Below are positions 9,598 to 19,889 of a DNA stretch of 64,000 nt, piece by piece. The notes under the pieces are model-generated. The model was not told where the DNA came from. It worked only from the letters and a program-made list of their open reading frames with translations, and made no database searches. This DNA is from Terriglobia bacterium (GTDB lineage: Bacteria; Acidobacteriota; Terriglobia; Versatilivoradales; Versatilivoraceae): assembly GCA_951813285.1 (NCBI GenBank), contig OX638355.1, positions 1,922,653 through 1,986,652 on the forward strand, in the 5' to 3' direction. The position numbers and the translations under genes were made by a program. How positions within the stretch are numbered: the first letter of the stretch is position 1; each line of letters begins with the position of its first letter.

Positions 9598-10419
9598 ATG
9601 ATCGTGGATGCTCATCTGCACGTGTGGAAACCGGCCCCCGACTATCCCAACCCGGGAGCCACCACCGTCAGCCCCCAGTGCGACGTGCCCCTGGAGTTGT
9701 TCGCCCAGTACATGGAGGAGTACGGGGTGAGCCGCGGGGTGCTGGTGCAGCCGCTTTATCCGGGAGAGGACAACAGCTACGTGGCCGACGCCGCGGCTGG
9801 CGAGCCCGAGCGTTACAAGGCGGTGTGCGTGGTGGATCCCCGCAAGCCGGACGCGGCCGAGCGGCTGGAGTACTGGGCCGGGGAGAGAGGCTGCAAGGGG
9901 CTGAGGCTGCGCCCCGAGGTGTCCGGGGAGGGCGAGGTCTTCGGCCATTCCTCCACTTTCGGACTGTGGGAGGCGGCCGGGCGGCTGGGAGTGGTGGTGA
10001 ACCTGCTGACGGGGTTCTCCCACCTGCCGGCGGCGGCGACCCTGGCCCGGCGGTTTCCCCATGTGCGGATCATCATCGACCACATGGCCCACCCGCCGGT
10101 CGGGGCCGGCCCGCGGACGGCGGTCTATCGGCCGCTGCTCCAACTGGCCGATCTCCCCAACGTCCGGGTCAAGGTTTCAGGGGCCTACTACTGCTCGCGC
10201 CAGCCCTATCCCCACCAGGACTGCGCCGAGCTGCTGCGGGTCCTCTACGATCAGTTCGGTCCCGGCCGGCTGATCTGGGGCAGCGATTTTCCCCACGTGC
10301 TGCTGAAGTCCGGCTACCTCAGGGCCGTGAAGTGGCTGGAGCGTCTTGCCCCCTTCCTTTCCGGAGAGGAGGTTTGGGCCATCATGGGTGGCAACGCCTC
10401 CCGCCTCTACTGGAAGTGA
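9598..10419 (+). CDS. Amidohydrolase family 2 (metal-dependent hydrolase)
   Basis: Predicted TIM-barrel metal-dependent hydrolase or decarboxylase of the amidohydrolase_2 group (lactonases such as LigI and ACMSD-like decarboxylases). The metal-binding start VDAHLHVW is at residues 3-10, IIIDHMAHPP near 158 provides a second histidine, and the C-terminal WGSDFPH carries the catalytic aspartate. The 273 residues are typical. No signal peptide is visible, so cytosolic. It converges on the SMP-30-like gene. Together with HyuAB this suggests breakdown of a lactone- or lactam-type compound, with the exact substrate unknown. Confidence 0.87.
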   Translation: MIVDAHLHVWKPAPDYPNPGATTVSPQCDVPLELFAQYMEEYGVSRGVLVQPLYPGEDNSYVADAAAGEPERYKAVCVVDPRKPDAAERLEYWAGERGCKGLRLRPEVSGEGEVFGHSSTFGLWEAAGRLGVVVNLLTGFSHLPAAATLARRFPHVRIIIDHMAHPPVGAGPRTAVYRPLLQLADLPNVRVKVSGAYYCSRQPYPHQDCAELLRVLYDQFGPGRLIWGSDFPHVLLKSGYLRAVKWLERLAPFLSGEEVWAIMGGNASRLYWK

Positions 10420-10429
10420 ATACCCTCGC

Positions 10430-11368
10430 TCAATAGGTGCGGGTTCCCGGCACCCTGGTTCCCACGAAATAGAGAGATGTCCCGGTGGTGATGTAGAGCC
10501 CCCGGAAACCTCGGCCCCATCCGCAGTTGGTGGGCGGCTCGGGGGTGACGATGGTGCCCAGGTGGGCGCCCTCGGGAGAGAAGACCCACAGGCCGCCCGG
10601 ACCGCAGGCATAGAGGTGGCCCTGTTCGTCGGTCTTGAGGCCGCCCGGGATTCCGGGGTCCCGCGAGGGGAACTCGGCGAAGATCCGGCCCCTTTCCAGG
10701 GTGCCGTCGTCCCGGATGGGATGGACTCGGATGTTCCGCCGGCCGGCGTCGGCCAGGTAGAGCCGGTTATGCCTGGGTCCCAGGGCCACGCCGGTGGGCC
10801 GGCTGCATTCCCCGGAGGCCCGTTCCAGCTCCAGGGGGCCGGGAATCTGGGAGCGGGGAATACGGTAGACGGCCGGACGGGGCAGGGAGGTGACGTCCTG
10901 CCGGTCTCCCGGAGGGCGAACTCGGAGGCTCTCGGGCGAGGGGGCGGCGCTGAAGAAGATGCTGCCGTCGATGTTGTAGACCAGGTCGTCGGGTGCGCCC
11001 AGGGGCCGGCCGCGGTGGGTTTCGGCCAGCAGGGTGGTGCTGCCGTCCTTTTCCAGGCGAACCACTCTGCCGGGATTCCTTTCGCAAACCAGCAGCCGGC
11101 CCTGATGGTCGAAGGTGATCCCCTGGGGTTCACCGGAGCGGACCCGATAGGTGGTGAGCCTGCCTCCCAGGGGCTCCTCATCCCAGTGGGGAATAGTCCA
11201 CTGGCAGATCCTGCCGCCGCGGGAGTCGCTGAACAGCAGATAGCCGATGCGGCTGAAGAGCGGCCCGGTCAAGCGCCCGAAACCGCCGGCCACCTTCAGG
11301 ATGGGGGTTCGGCGCCCCACCAGGTCGAAGAGTCGGGTGTGGTTGGCGTAGATTCCCGGCGCTCTCAT
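10430..11368 (-). CDS. SMP-30/gluconolactonase-like beta-propeller protein
   Basis: Predicted six-bladed beta-propeller of the SMP-30/gluconolactonase/LRE type, which usually opens sugar or other lactones. Landmarks include GITFDHQGRLLVCER, a GAPDDLVYNIDG metal-site segment, PTGVALGPRHNRLYLAD and GLKTDEQGHLYACGPGG. The length of 312 residues fits. No obvious signal peptide. Its ATG lies 1 bp from the stop of the upstream Tat-protein gene (TGA-G-ATG), so the two were one transcription unit before the insertion at 12.5 kb. Confidence 0.85.
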   Translation of the reverse strand: MRAPGIYANHTRLFDLVGRRTPILKVAGGFGRLTGPLFSRIGYLLFSDSRGGRICQWTIPHWDEEPLGGRLTTYRVRSGEPQGITFDHQGRLLVCERNPGRVVRLEKDGSTTLLAETHRGRPLGAPDDLVYNIDGSIFFSAAPSPESLRVRPPGDRQDVTSLPRPAVYRIPRSQIPGPLELERASGECSRPTGVALGPRHNRLYLADAGRRNIRVHPIRDDGTLERGRIFAEFPSRDPGIPGGLKTDEQGHLYACGPGGLWVFSPEGAHLGTIVTPEPPTNCGWGRGFRGLYITTGTSLYFVGTRVPGTRTY

Positions 11369-12507
11369 CTCAGGACCCCCGGCCGCGGGCGTAGTAGGAG
11401 GTTTTGGGTCCGCGGTAGGCGATGTTCAGCATGGGCGTCTCGATGCGAACCTGGCCGCGGTGCCAGGACTCCATCAGAAAGGAGAGGGTCCCGCTGGTCA
11501 GCAGGGTTCGCTCCACCGGGTAGTCGAGGGTGCCCCGGGTGAACATGCGGCCGATGGAATCCACCAGCGGACTGAAGTTGTTGGAATTCTCGATGGGGAT
11601 GTAGCAGAGGGTGGACCGGGGCTCCGCCCGTCCCTCCATGCGGACCGCGGCCAGGTACTCGGCAGCCTTGCCGCCCAGGGCCAGGGCGCTGCCGCGAAAG
11701 CCGTCGCTGTATTCCACCAGGCAGGCCGCCGGCTGGGGGGCCGTCTCCTCCACCGGGCCCGGCGTCACCTTGGATCCGCGCGCGAGGGCGGCCTCCAGCA
11801 GGCCGCGGCTGAACCGTCCTTCGGCCGCGGCCTTCCAAACGGCCTCGTCGGCCAGCAACTGCACCGCCTTCACCCCCGTCTCGCCGCCCTTGCGGCGCTC
11901 GGCGAAGCACTGCAGGGTTTCCAGCAGGTGGAACAGGCCGCCGTCGGCCACCCAGCCCCCGCCCACCGCCATGGCCTCCTCCAATGGGGCCTCCAAGGGA
12001 AAGTCCAGCTCGGGCCGGCGGAAGGTCACCGATACCGAGGAGCCCGCCATCATCGGGAATCCCAGCTCCCTGGACCAGTCGATCATCTGCCTGGACTGGT
12101 CCCAGTCGTAGGAGAGCTGCTTGTCGTTGAACACCGGCACCGCCCGACCCGAATGGCGGAAGACCTTCACGATCTCCTCCATGTATCGGTAGCGGGGGTA
12201 GAGCTTCTGGTTCTTGACGTTGGTGGGGTAGTCGCCGTGCTCGGCAATCAGCAGCACTCCGTCCACCGCCAGGGTGTCGCCGCCCAGGGTGAGCGCCTCC
12301 CGGATGGTCGGGTAGCGGGCCACCCCCCAGCTCCCGGCCAGGCGGGCGCTGATGTCGGCGGGGTGCTCCTGCTCCACGTAGAGCGAGGCCACCCGGCAGG
12401 GAGGCGGGTAGTAGCGGTCGTTGATCCAGTAGCCTTCCAGGAAGCGGGTGATGAAGTTGTCGGCGTGGGATCGGACATGGTAGGTGGTGGCTAGTACCGT
12501 ATAACAC

Positions 12508-13209
<702 letters not shown>

Positions 13210-13708
13210 AGACGCTGGACCGTCATCGGCGACACCTGCGGCGCCAAGCCCAGCTCGACCACCTTCTCGGCCAGCAAACGCACCGTCCAGCGCCGCCGCC
13301 CCTCCGGGGCTGGCGAGCAGGCCAGCGCGATCAGGCGCGCCTCGAACGTCCCATCGAACCTCACTTCCCGTGGCGGGCGCTGCCGCCGCTTGCGCTGCAA
13401 GGCGGCCGTGAGGCCCTCTTCGACGAAGCGCCGTTTCAAATGCTCGACCGTCCGTGCGGTGACGCCCATCGCCTCGGCCGTACGGGCCACCGTCCAGCCC
13501 GGTCCGGCCGGCCCCTTGTCGCAAAGCAGCAGGGCTCGTGCGTAGAGGAACCTCTTGCCGCTCGTCTTGCCGGTGCGCGTCAACGCTTGGAGTTCTTGCC
13601 GCTCTTGCGGTGTCAGTGTCACTCGGTAACGTGGTGCCATGGAGAACCCTCCTGAGTTTTCCATGACTTTAACACATTAACCGTAGATTTAAGTGTTACA
13701 TGGTACTA

Positions 13709-14143
13709 GGGCGGCGATCTTCCGGGGTCCCGCGGCCCCTGCCGGCAGCGGCCAGGGCGCCGCGGCCGCCGCCACCGCCGTCCCGGCCAGCTTGAGAAAG
13801 CCCCTGCGGTCCATTGCGCTCATCTTGGCATCTCTACGAAGAACACGAAAAAAGAGTTATCCACGAAGTTACACGAAGAACCACGAAGGGCCACGAAGAA
13901 AGACTACATGGATTAACAGGATGGACAGGATATGGAACCTAGCGATCTTGTAATCCTGTTCATCCATGTTCTTATCGTGGATGCCTCCACGGTCCTCTCC
14001 AGTCCATTGAGTTCTGCCTCCTGCCCCCTTCCCGACGAGTGGCAGACCCTCTCGAACTCCCACCAACGCCTTAGTGGCCCTTCGTCGTCCTTCGTGTCTC
14101 TTCGTGGATTACTCTTTTAATACTCGACCTTTCGACACCCGCC
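13709..14143. repeat. Spacer with CACGAAGG and ACAGGATGGACAGGAT repeats
   Basis: The low end (13709-13823) is the 5' piece of the disrupted Tat gene. Positions 13826-13905 hold five or six CACGAAG-type units. Positions 13907-13970 hold a long imperfect inverted repeat (GGATTAACAGGATGGACAGG against CCTGTTCATCCATG). Positions 14045-14120 hold the inverted CACGAAGG block with GGCCACTAAGGCG. No gene is supported. Confidence 0.7.
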
Positions 14144-15397
14144 TCACCTCCCGATGACCGCCGCCTGCACCACGTTGGAGATGCTCTTGAGCAGGAAGCC
14201 GTCCTGGTGGGCGGCCGTGCGGGTGCTCAGCAGGACGCAGATCAGTTGGCGAACGGGGTCGGCCCAGGCCACGGTGCCGCTGATGCCCACGTGGCCGAAG
14301 GTGCCGGCGGTTCCCAGGCTCCCGAAGTAGTTCCACACCGGAGAGTCCCGCAGGGCCCAGCCGTGTCCCCAGGGAGCTCCCAGGTGGCCGTTCTGGTCCC
14401 GGGTCATGGCCGCTACAGTGGTCGGTGAGAAGACCCGCGCCTCTCCGTAGCGGCCGCCGTTCAGGAAGGTCTGCAGCAGCGCCCCCAGGTCGCCGGTGGT
14501 TGCGTGGAGGCCGCCCCAGGGGTGGCCCATGGCTCGCCAGTAGGGGGAGTTGGGCCCCCAGCGCCTGGAATCCTCGGTATCCCCGTCTTCCTGGAAGATG
14601 GCTGTCTCTTCTACCTTCAGGCCCTGCAGGCCCAGCATGGTGCGCTGCATGCCCAGCGGCCGGAAGATCCTGGACCGCAGCAGGTCTCTCAGGCGCACGC
14701 CCGAGACCCGCTCGGCGATCTCGGCGGCCAGCAGCGTGCCCATGCTCTGGTAGGAGAAGCGGGTGCCGGGCTCGAACAGCAGCGGGGTGCGCAGGGCTGC
14801 CGCCACGAATTGGCTCAGCGGCGCATGGGATCGTCGGAGTTGGGTGTTTTCCGGAACCATGTCGGGCAGGCCTGAGGTGTGGGAGAGCAGGTGGCCGACC
14901 AGGACCCTCTCCTTGAGCCTGCCTTGAAACTCGGGCAGGTAGCGCTGCACACGGTCGGCAAGCGCCACCCGTCCCTCTTCCACCATCAGCATCAGCCCGC
15001 AGACGCTCACCGGCTTGCTGATGGAGGCCACGATGTAGATGGTATCCGGCCGTGTGGCGGGCGCCCCGGAGCGGCGGTTCAACCGTCCGAATCCCTGGTG
15101 GAGCACCACCCTGGCGTGGCGGGCCACCAGGATGGAGGCCGATCCCACCCCGCCCTCGGAGGTCTCCTGCCGCAGCCGGTCGGCGATCCGGCGGAGGCGC
15201 GCCGCCGACATTCCCACCTCCTGCGCTGCTCCGGGTTGGAGAACGGGAAAGGCGTCGGAGCCGGGGGCGGGCTGGGGACCGGTGGTGGAAGCACCCTCCG
15301 GGTCGGGACGGCCGCTGGAGAGGGAATCCCGGCCGATGCCCGCCAGACCCAGGGCACCTGCCGTCAATACCTGCCGCCTGGTGGCGAAGAATCTCAT
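14144..15397 (-). CDS. Serine hydrolase, beta-lactamase class C / PBP-like
   Basis: Exported esterase, amidase or D-aminopeptidase-type serine hydrolase of the beta-lactamase (class C) family. The N-terminus MRFFATRRQVLTAGALGLAG is a twin-arginine-like leader. The catalytic SxxK motif is SISKP (about residue 138) and a tyrosine motif lies in RFSYQSMGT. The third motif (KTG equivalent) is FGHVGISG near the C-terminus. The length of 417 residues is usual. It stands alone between repeat-rich spacers. Substrate cannot be predicted; beta-lactam resistance is not implied. Confidence 0.87.
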   Translation of the reverse strand: MRFFATRRQVLTAGALGLAGIGRDSLSSGRPDPEGASTTGPQPAPGSDAFPVLQPGAAQEVGMSAARLRRIADRLRQETSEGGVGSASILVARHARVVLHQGFGRLNRRSGAPATRPDTIYIVASISKPVSVCGLMLMVEEGRVALADRVQRYLPEFQGRLKERVLVGHLLSHTSGLPDMVPENTQLRRSHAPLSQFVAAALRTPLLFEPGTRFSYQSMGTLLAAEIAERVSGVRLRDLLRSRIFRPLGMQRTMLGLQGLKVEETAIFQEDGDTEDSRRWGPNSPYWRAMGHPWGGLHATTGDLGALLQTFLNGGRYGEARVFSPTTVAAMTRDQNGHLGAPWGHGWALRDSPVWNYFGSLGTAGTFGHVGISGTVAWADPVRQLICVLLSTRTAAHQDGFLLKSISNVVQAAVIGR

Positions 15398-15710
15398 ATT
15401 TCCGTCTTTCCCGGTGTCCCTTGGTGGATAACCCTTTCCCCCCGTCGCGGATCTTCTCGGCCCCCTTCGTGGACAAGTCTTTTTCCCTTATCCGCCCTTC
15501 GCATCCATCTACTCCTCCCTTCCCGATCGGTGGCAGACCCTCTCGCCCCCCCCAACGTCTTAGCAGCCCTTCGTCGTCCCTAGCGGCCCTTGGTGGATTC
15601 CTCTTGAGAGCTGCCGCCGGCCCCGGGCTGCCTCCGTCCCGCGGTTTCATTTTGCGGTAGAGAGGTGTATCCTATCCCAGGATTCCCACTGAAGAAATAC
15701 CGTAAATTCC
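15398..15710. repeat. Divergent spacer with CACGAAGG-type repeat
   Basis: Between a minus-strand and a plus-strand gene, so it should hold two promoters. Positions 15500-15605 carry a degenerate minus-strand copy of the block seen at 5020-5100 and 14045-14120 (GACGACGAAGGGCTGCTAAG). No gene is supported. Confidence 0.6.
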
Positions 15711-18278
15711 ATGAGACCCGCCTCGTTGCCCTCGCTCCTGTGCTGGATCCTGGGGTTGCTGGCGCTGCTGTCGCCGGCCGGGTCCCAATGGGTCCGGGCT
15801 CAGCAGCCGGAGGATGATCCGGTGGCCTTTTTCCGGAAACAGATCCGGCCCATCCTGGAGACCCGCTGCTTCGGCTGCCACGGCGGTCAGCCTACCGTCC
15901 AGGCCGGACTGCGCCTGACCAGCCGGGACGCCGTTCTGCGGGGCGGGCGGCAGGGTCCCGCGGTCGATCCGGAGAATCCGGCCTCCAGCCTGCTGATCCG
16001 CGCCATCAACTACGCAGGCCCCAAGATGCCGCCCGGGGGGCCGCTGCCGCCGGAGCAGGTCGACCTGCTGACCCGGTGGGTGGAACTGGGAGCGCCCTGG
16101 CCTGAAGAGCAGCGGGAGCAGCCGGAGCTCGCCGAGCAGGAGGAGAGCGCCGCCCCGACGGGCGTTGAGGAAAACGGCAGTTCCCCCCGGGTGGAGGAGA
16201 GCCGAAATTTCTGGTCCTTCCAGCCGCTCCGGCGGCCCGAAGTCCCTCGGGTGGAGCGGCAGGGCTGGGTCCGGACCCCCATCGACGCCTTCGTGCTGGC
16301 CCGGCTGGAAGCTGCCGGGCTGGAACCCTCGCCGGCGGCCGGCAAGCGGATGCTGTTGCGCCGCGCCTATTACGACCTGATCGGCCTGCCCCCCACTCCG
16401 GCCGAGGTGGAGGCCTTCCTGGCCGACTCTTCCCCCGGGGCCTTCGCCCGGGTGGTGGACCGGTTGCTGGCCTCGCCCCAGTACGGCGAGCGCTGGGCCA
16501 GGCACTGGCTCGACCTGGTCCGCTACGCCGAGTCCAACAGCTACGAGCGGGACGGTCCCAAGCCGCTGGTGTGGCGCTACCGCGACTACGTCATCCGCGC
16601 ATTCCGTGAGGACAAGCCCTACGACCGTTTCATCCTGGAGCAGTTGGCGGGCGACGAGCTGGAACCGGCCGCTCCCGAAAACATCATCGCCACCGGCTTC
16701 TACCGCCTGGGCCTCTGGCAGGACGAGCCGGTCGACCCGGTGCAGGAGCTCTACGAAGACCTGGACGATATCGTCGCCACCACCAGCCAGGTGTTCCTGG
16801 GCCTGACGCTCAACTGCGCCCGCTGCCACGACCACAAGCTGGACCCGCTTCCCCAGCGTGACTACTACCGCTTTCTGGCCTTCTTCCACGGCATGAAGCG
16901 CTACGGGGTGCGCAAGCCCGAGACCGTGGCCGAGGCCTCGCTGTGCGACATCGGACTGCCGCGGGAGTCTCGCAGGCGCCTGGAAGCCAGGTGGCGTGAG
17001 CGGACATTCCGGCGGCAGTCAGCCCCGGTGCTGCGCGAGCTGGAGAAGATCGAGAAGCTGGTGGCCGAGGACCTGACGGACGAGGAGAAGGAGGCCTTCC
17101 GCCGGGAAGACAACCGGGCGGGGATTCTGGCCACCCGTGTGCCCCGGCTGGTGAGCGATGCCCAGCTCGAAAACTATGCGGAATACGGAAAACGCCTGGA
17201 CCGGATGAGGAAGGCCGCGGCCAGCCCGGATCTGCAAGCCCTTTGCGTGACCGAGGTGGGGCCGGAGCCCCGGAAAACCTTCGTGCTGGGCCGAGGCAGC
17301 CATCGGGCCAGGGGAGAGCGGGTGGAGCCGGGTTTCCCTTCGGTCCTTTCGCCTCCCCAACCCCGGATCGGCCCGGCGCCGAGCAACGGGAAGACCTCGG
17401 GGCGTCGCTTGGCGCTGGCCCGCTGGATCGCCAGTCCCGAAAACCCCCTCACGGCGCGGGTCATGGTCAACCGGATCTGGCAATACCATTTCGGGCAGGG
17501 CCTGGTGCGGACGCCCAACGACTTCGGCTTTCGGGGTGCTGCACCCACCCATCCCGGATTGCTGGACTGGCTGGCGGTGGAATGGGTCCGGGGCGGTTGG
17601 CGCCTGAAGCCCATCCACCGGATGATCCTGTTGTCCAGCGCCTATCGGATGGCGTCCGGGCCGCAAGAGAAGGCATTGGCCCGAGACCCGGAGAACCGCC
17701 TGCTGTGGCGATTCGATATGCGGCGGCTGGCGGCCGAGGAGATTCGAGACTCGGTGCTGGCGGTCAACGGCAGCCTCAACCTGACCATGACAGGTCCCGG
17801 CATCTATCCGGTCATTCCCGAGGAGGTCCTGGCCGGGCAATCGGTGCCGGGCCAGAACTGGTGGGATTCCTCGCCGCGGGACCTGACCCGCAGGAGCATC
17901 TACATCCACACCAAGCGTTCCCTGATCGTGCCGCTCATCGCGGCCTTCGACGGAGCCGACCCCGACGCCACCTGCCCGGTGCGCTTCTCCACCACTCAGC
18001 CCACCCAGGCCCTGCACACCCTCAACGGCGAGTTCATGAACCGCCAGGCCCGGGTGCTGGCCGGCTTCGTCAGGGAAGAAGGCGGGAGCGACCCGGCCGC
18101 CCGGGTCCGGGTGGCCCTCAACCGGGTGCTGCAGCGGCCTCCGACGGGGACAGAGGTGGCCCGCGGGGTGGAATTGATGGCATCGCTCCGGCGGAACCAC
18201 CGGACCGGCCGGGACAAGGCTCTGGAGCTGTTCTGCCTGGTGGCGCTGAACCTGAACGAGTTCGTCTTTCTGGATTAA
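15711..18278 (+). CDS. PSD1-type protein: cytochrome c-like, DUF1549 and DUF1553 domains
   Basis: Large secreted protein of the group abundant in Planctomycetes, Verrucomicrobia and some Acidobacteria. A signal peptide covers about residues 1-31 (WILGLLALLSPAGS). A planctomycete-type cytochrome c domain follows with one heme motif CFGCH near residue 50. DUF1549 (about 185-400) contains a CARCH heme-like motif near 368. DUF1553 (about 560-830) contains LARWIASPENPLTARVMVNR and RRLAAEEIRDSVLAVNG. The downstream DUF1501 gene starts 48 bp later, the standard pairing. Such pairs are thought to act in extracellular polysaccharide use, but the activity is not established. Confidence 0.9.
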   Translation: MRPASLPSLLCWILGLLALLSPAGSQWVRAQQPEDDPVAFFRKQIRPILETRCFGCHGGQPTVQAGLRLTSRDAVLRGGRQGPAVDPENPASSLLIRAINYAGPKMPPGGPLPPEQVDLLTRWVELGAPWPEEQREQPELAEQEESAAPTGVEENGSSPRVEESRNFWSFQPLRRPEVPRVERQGWVRTPIDAFVLARLEAAGLEPSPAAGKRMLLRRAYYDLIGLPPTPAEVEAFLADSSPGAFARVVDRLLASPQYGERWARHWLDLVRYAESNSYERDGPKPLVWRYRDYVIRAFREDKPYDRFILEQLAGDELEPAAPENIIATGFYRLGLWQDEPVDPVQELYEDLDDIVATTSQVFLGLTLNCARCHDHKLDPLPQRDYYRFLAFFHGMKRYGVRKPETVAEASLCDIGLPRESRRRLEARWRERTFRRQSAPVLRELEKIEKLVAEDLTDEEKEAFRREDNRAGILATRVPRLVSDAQLENYAEYGKRLDRMRKAAASPDLQALCVTEVGPEPRKTFVLGRGSHRARGERVEPGFPSVLSPPQPRIGPAPSNGKTSGRRLALARWIASPENPLTARVMVNRIWQYHFGQGLVRTPNDFGFRGAAPTHPGLLDWLAVEWVRGGWRLKPIHRMILLSSAYRMASGPQEKALARDPENRLLWRFDMRRLAAEEIRDSVLAVNGSLNLTMTGPGIYPVIPEEVLAGQSVPGQNWWDSSPRDLTRRSIYIHTKRSLIVPLIAAFDGADPDATCPVRFSTTQPTQALHTLNGEFMNRQARVLAGFVREEGGSDPAARVRVALNRVLQRPPTGTEVARGVELMASLRRNHRTGRDKALELFCLVALNLNEFVFLD

Positions 18279-18325
18279 TTGCGCACTCGGTGGCCCGCTG
18301 AGAAACGTGGGCTGAGGAGGCAGGG

Positions 18326-19804
18326 ATGGAGGAGAGGAAAATCCGCAAGCGGGGGGGCAACTTCTGCGGCCGCACCCGGCGCGAGTTTCTGTGGCAGGCC
18401 GGGGGCGGATTCACCGGGGTTGCTCTGGCGGCCGCCCTGGGGGACGACGGATTCCTGCAGCGCCAGGCGCTGGCGGCCGACGGCCTCACCACCTTCCCCA
18501 ATCCACTGCAGTCCAGGCCCTCCCATTACCCGGCCCGGGCCAAGTCGGTCATTTTTCTCTTCATGTACGGCGGACCCAGCCAGATCGACACCTTCGACTA
18601 CAAGCCCGCCATGAAGGGGATGGACAACAAGACGGTCGAGGTCAAGACCTTCGGACGCGCCGGCCACCGGCGGAGCGGGCGGATCGTGGAACCCCGCTGG
18701 AGCTTCAAGCAGTACGGACAGTGCGGCAAGTGGGTCTCCGACCTGTTTCCCCACCTGGGCGCCTGCGTGGACGACATCGCCTTCCTCCACTCCATGACGG
18801 CGGACTCGCCCATCCACGGGTCGGCCATGCTGATGATGAACTCGGGCCGGATCCTCAGCGGCAGCCCCTGCCTGGGCTCCTGGATCAACTACGGTCTGGG
18901 TACGCCCAATGAGAATCTGCCGGGCTTCGTGGTCATGCTGGACCCGCGGGGCGGTCCCATCAGCGGGGCCAAGAACTGGAGCAGCGGCTACATGCCGGCC
19001 ACCTATCAGGCCACGGTCATGCGTTCCCGAGGCAAGCCCATTCTGGACCTGGCTCCTCCGGACGGCGTCAGCCCCGAAATGCAGCGGGAAATGCTCGACA
19101 GGCTGGGCGCCTACAACCGGGAGCACTACCGGGCCCGCGGGGACAACTCCGACCTGGCCGCGCGAATCGCCAGCTACGAGCTGGCCTTCAGGATGCAGCG
19201 CCACGCCCCCGAGGCCGTCGACCTCTCGCGGGAGAATCCCCGGACGCTTGCCCTCTACGGGATGGACCGCAAGGAGACGGAGGTGTTCGGGAGGCAGTGC
19301 CTGCTGGCCAGGAGGCTGGTGGAGCGGGGGGTCCGCTTCGTTCAGATCTATTCGGGGGGCAACCACGGGGACGCCAACTGGGACGCCCACGGAGACCTCA
19401 AGTCCAACCACGATCTGCATGCCCTCGAGACCGACAAGCCCATCGCCGGACTGCTGAAGGACCTGAAGCAGCGGGGGCTGCTGGAGCAGACCCTGGTGGT
19501 CTGGGGTGGCGAGTTCGGCCGTCAGCCCACCGCCGAATACGAAAAGGGCACCGGCCGCGACCACAACGCCTACGGCTTTACCATGTGGATGGCCGGCGGC
19601 GGCATCAAGGGCGGCATGAGCGTGGGCCGGACCGACGAGCTGGGCAACGCCGCCGTCGAAGATCCCCTCCACGTCAGGCACCTGCACGCCACCGTCCTGC
19701 ACCAGATGGGCATGGACCCGGGCCGTCTCACCTATTTCTACAGCGGCCTGGATCAGAAGCTGGTGGGCGTCGAAGGGGCCGACCCCATCCACCAGATTGT
19801 TTGA
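18326..19804 (+). CDS. DUF1501 family protein (Tat-exported, sulfatase-like fold)
   Basis: A 492-residue partner of the preceding PSD1 protein. The N-terminal RTRREFLWQAGGGFTG is a twin-arginine signal followed by a hydrophobic stretch, so export is probable. The body shows the family's FLFMYGGPSQIDTFDYKP, MLMMNSG, QIYSGGNHGDANWDAH and VVWGGEFGRQPTAEY segments. DUF1501 proteins are related to alkaline-phosphatase/sulfatase-fold enzymes, and the Asp/His-rich segments fit metal binding. Co-transcription with the upstream gene is likely. Confidence 0.92.
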   Translation: MEERKIRKRGGNFCGRTRREFLWQAGGGFTGVALAAALGDDGFLQRQALAADGLTTFPNPLQSRPSHYPARAKSVIFLFMYGGPSQIDTFDYKPAMKGMDNKTVEVKTFGRAGHRRSGRIVEPRWSFKQYGQCGKWVSDLFPHLGACVDDIAFLHSMTADSPIHGSAMLMMNSGRILSGSPCLGSWINYGLGTPNENLPGFVVMLDPRGGPISGAKNWSSGYMPATYQATVMRSRGKPILDLAPPDGVSPEMQREMLDRLGAYNREHYRARGDNSDLAARIASYELAFRMQRHAPEAVDLSRENPRTLALYGMDRKETEVFGRQCLLARRLVERGVRFVQIYSGGNHGDANWDAHGDLKSNHDLHALETDKPIAGLLKDLKQRGLLEQTLVVWGGEFGRQPTAEYEKGTGRDHNAYGFTMWMAGGGIKGGMSVGRTDELGNAAVEDPLHVRHLHATVLHQMGMDPGRLTYFYSGLDQKLVGVEGADPIHQIV

Positions 19805-19889
19805 GGGGGTTTTGCTTCGCGTGACTTCGCGGTGATTAGTGGCCCTTCGGGGATTCCCGCGTTGAAGATTGCAATTCCGTGGCCGCTCG

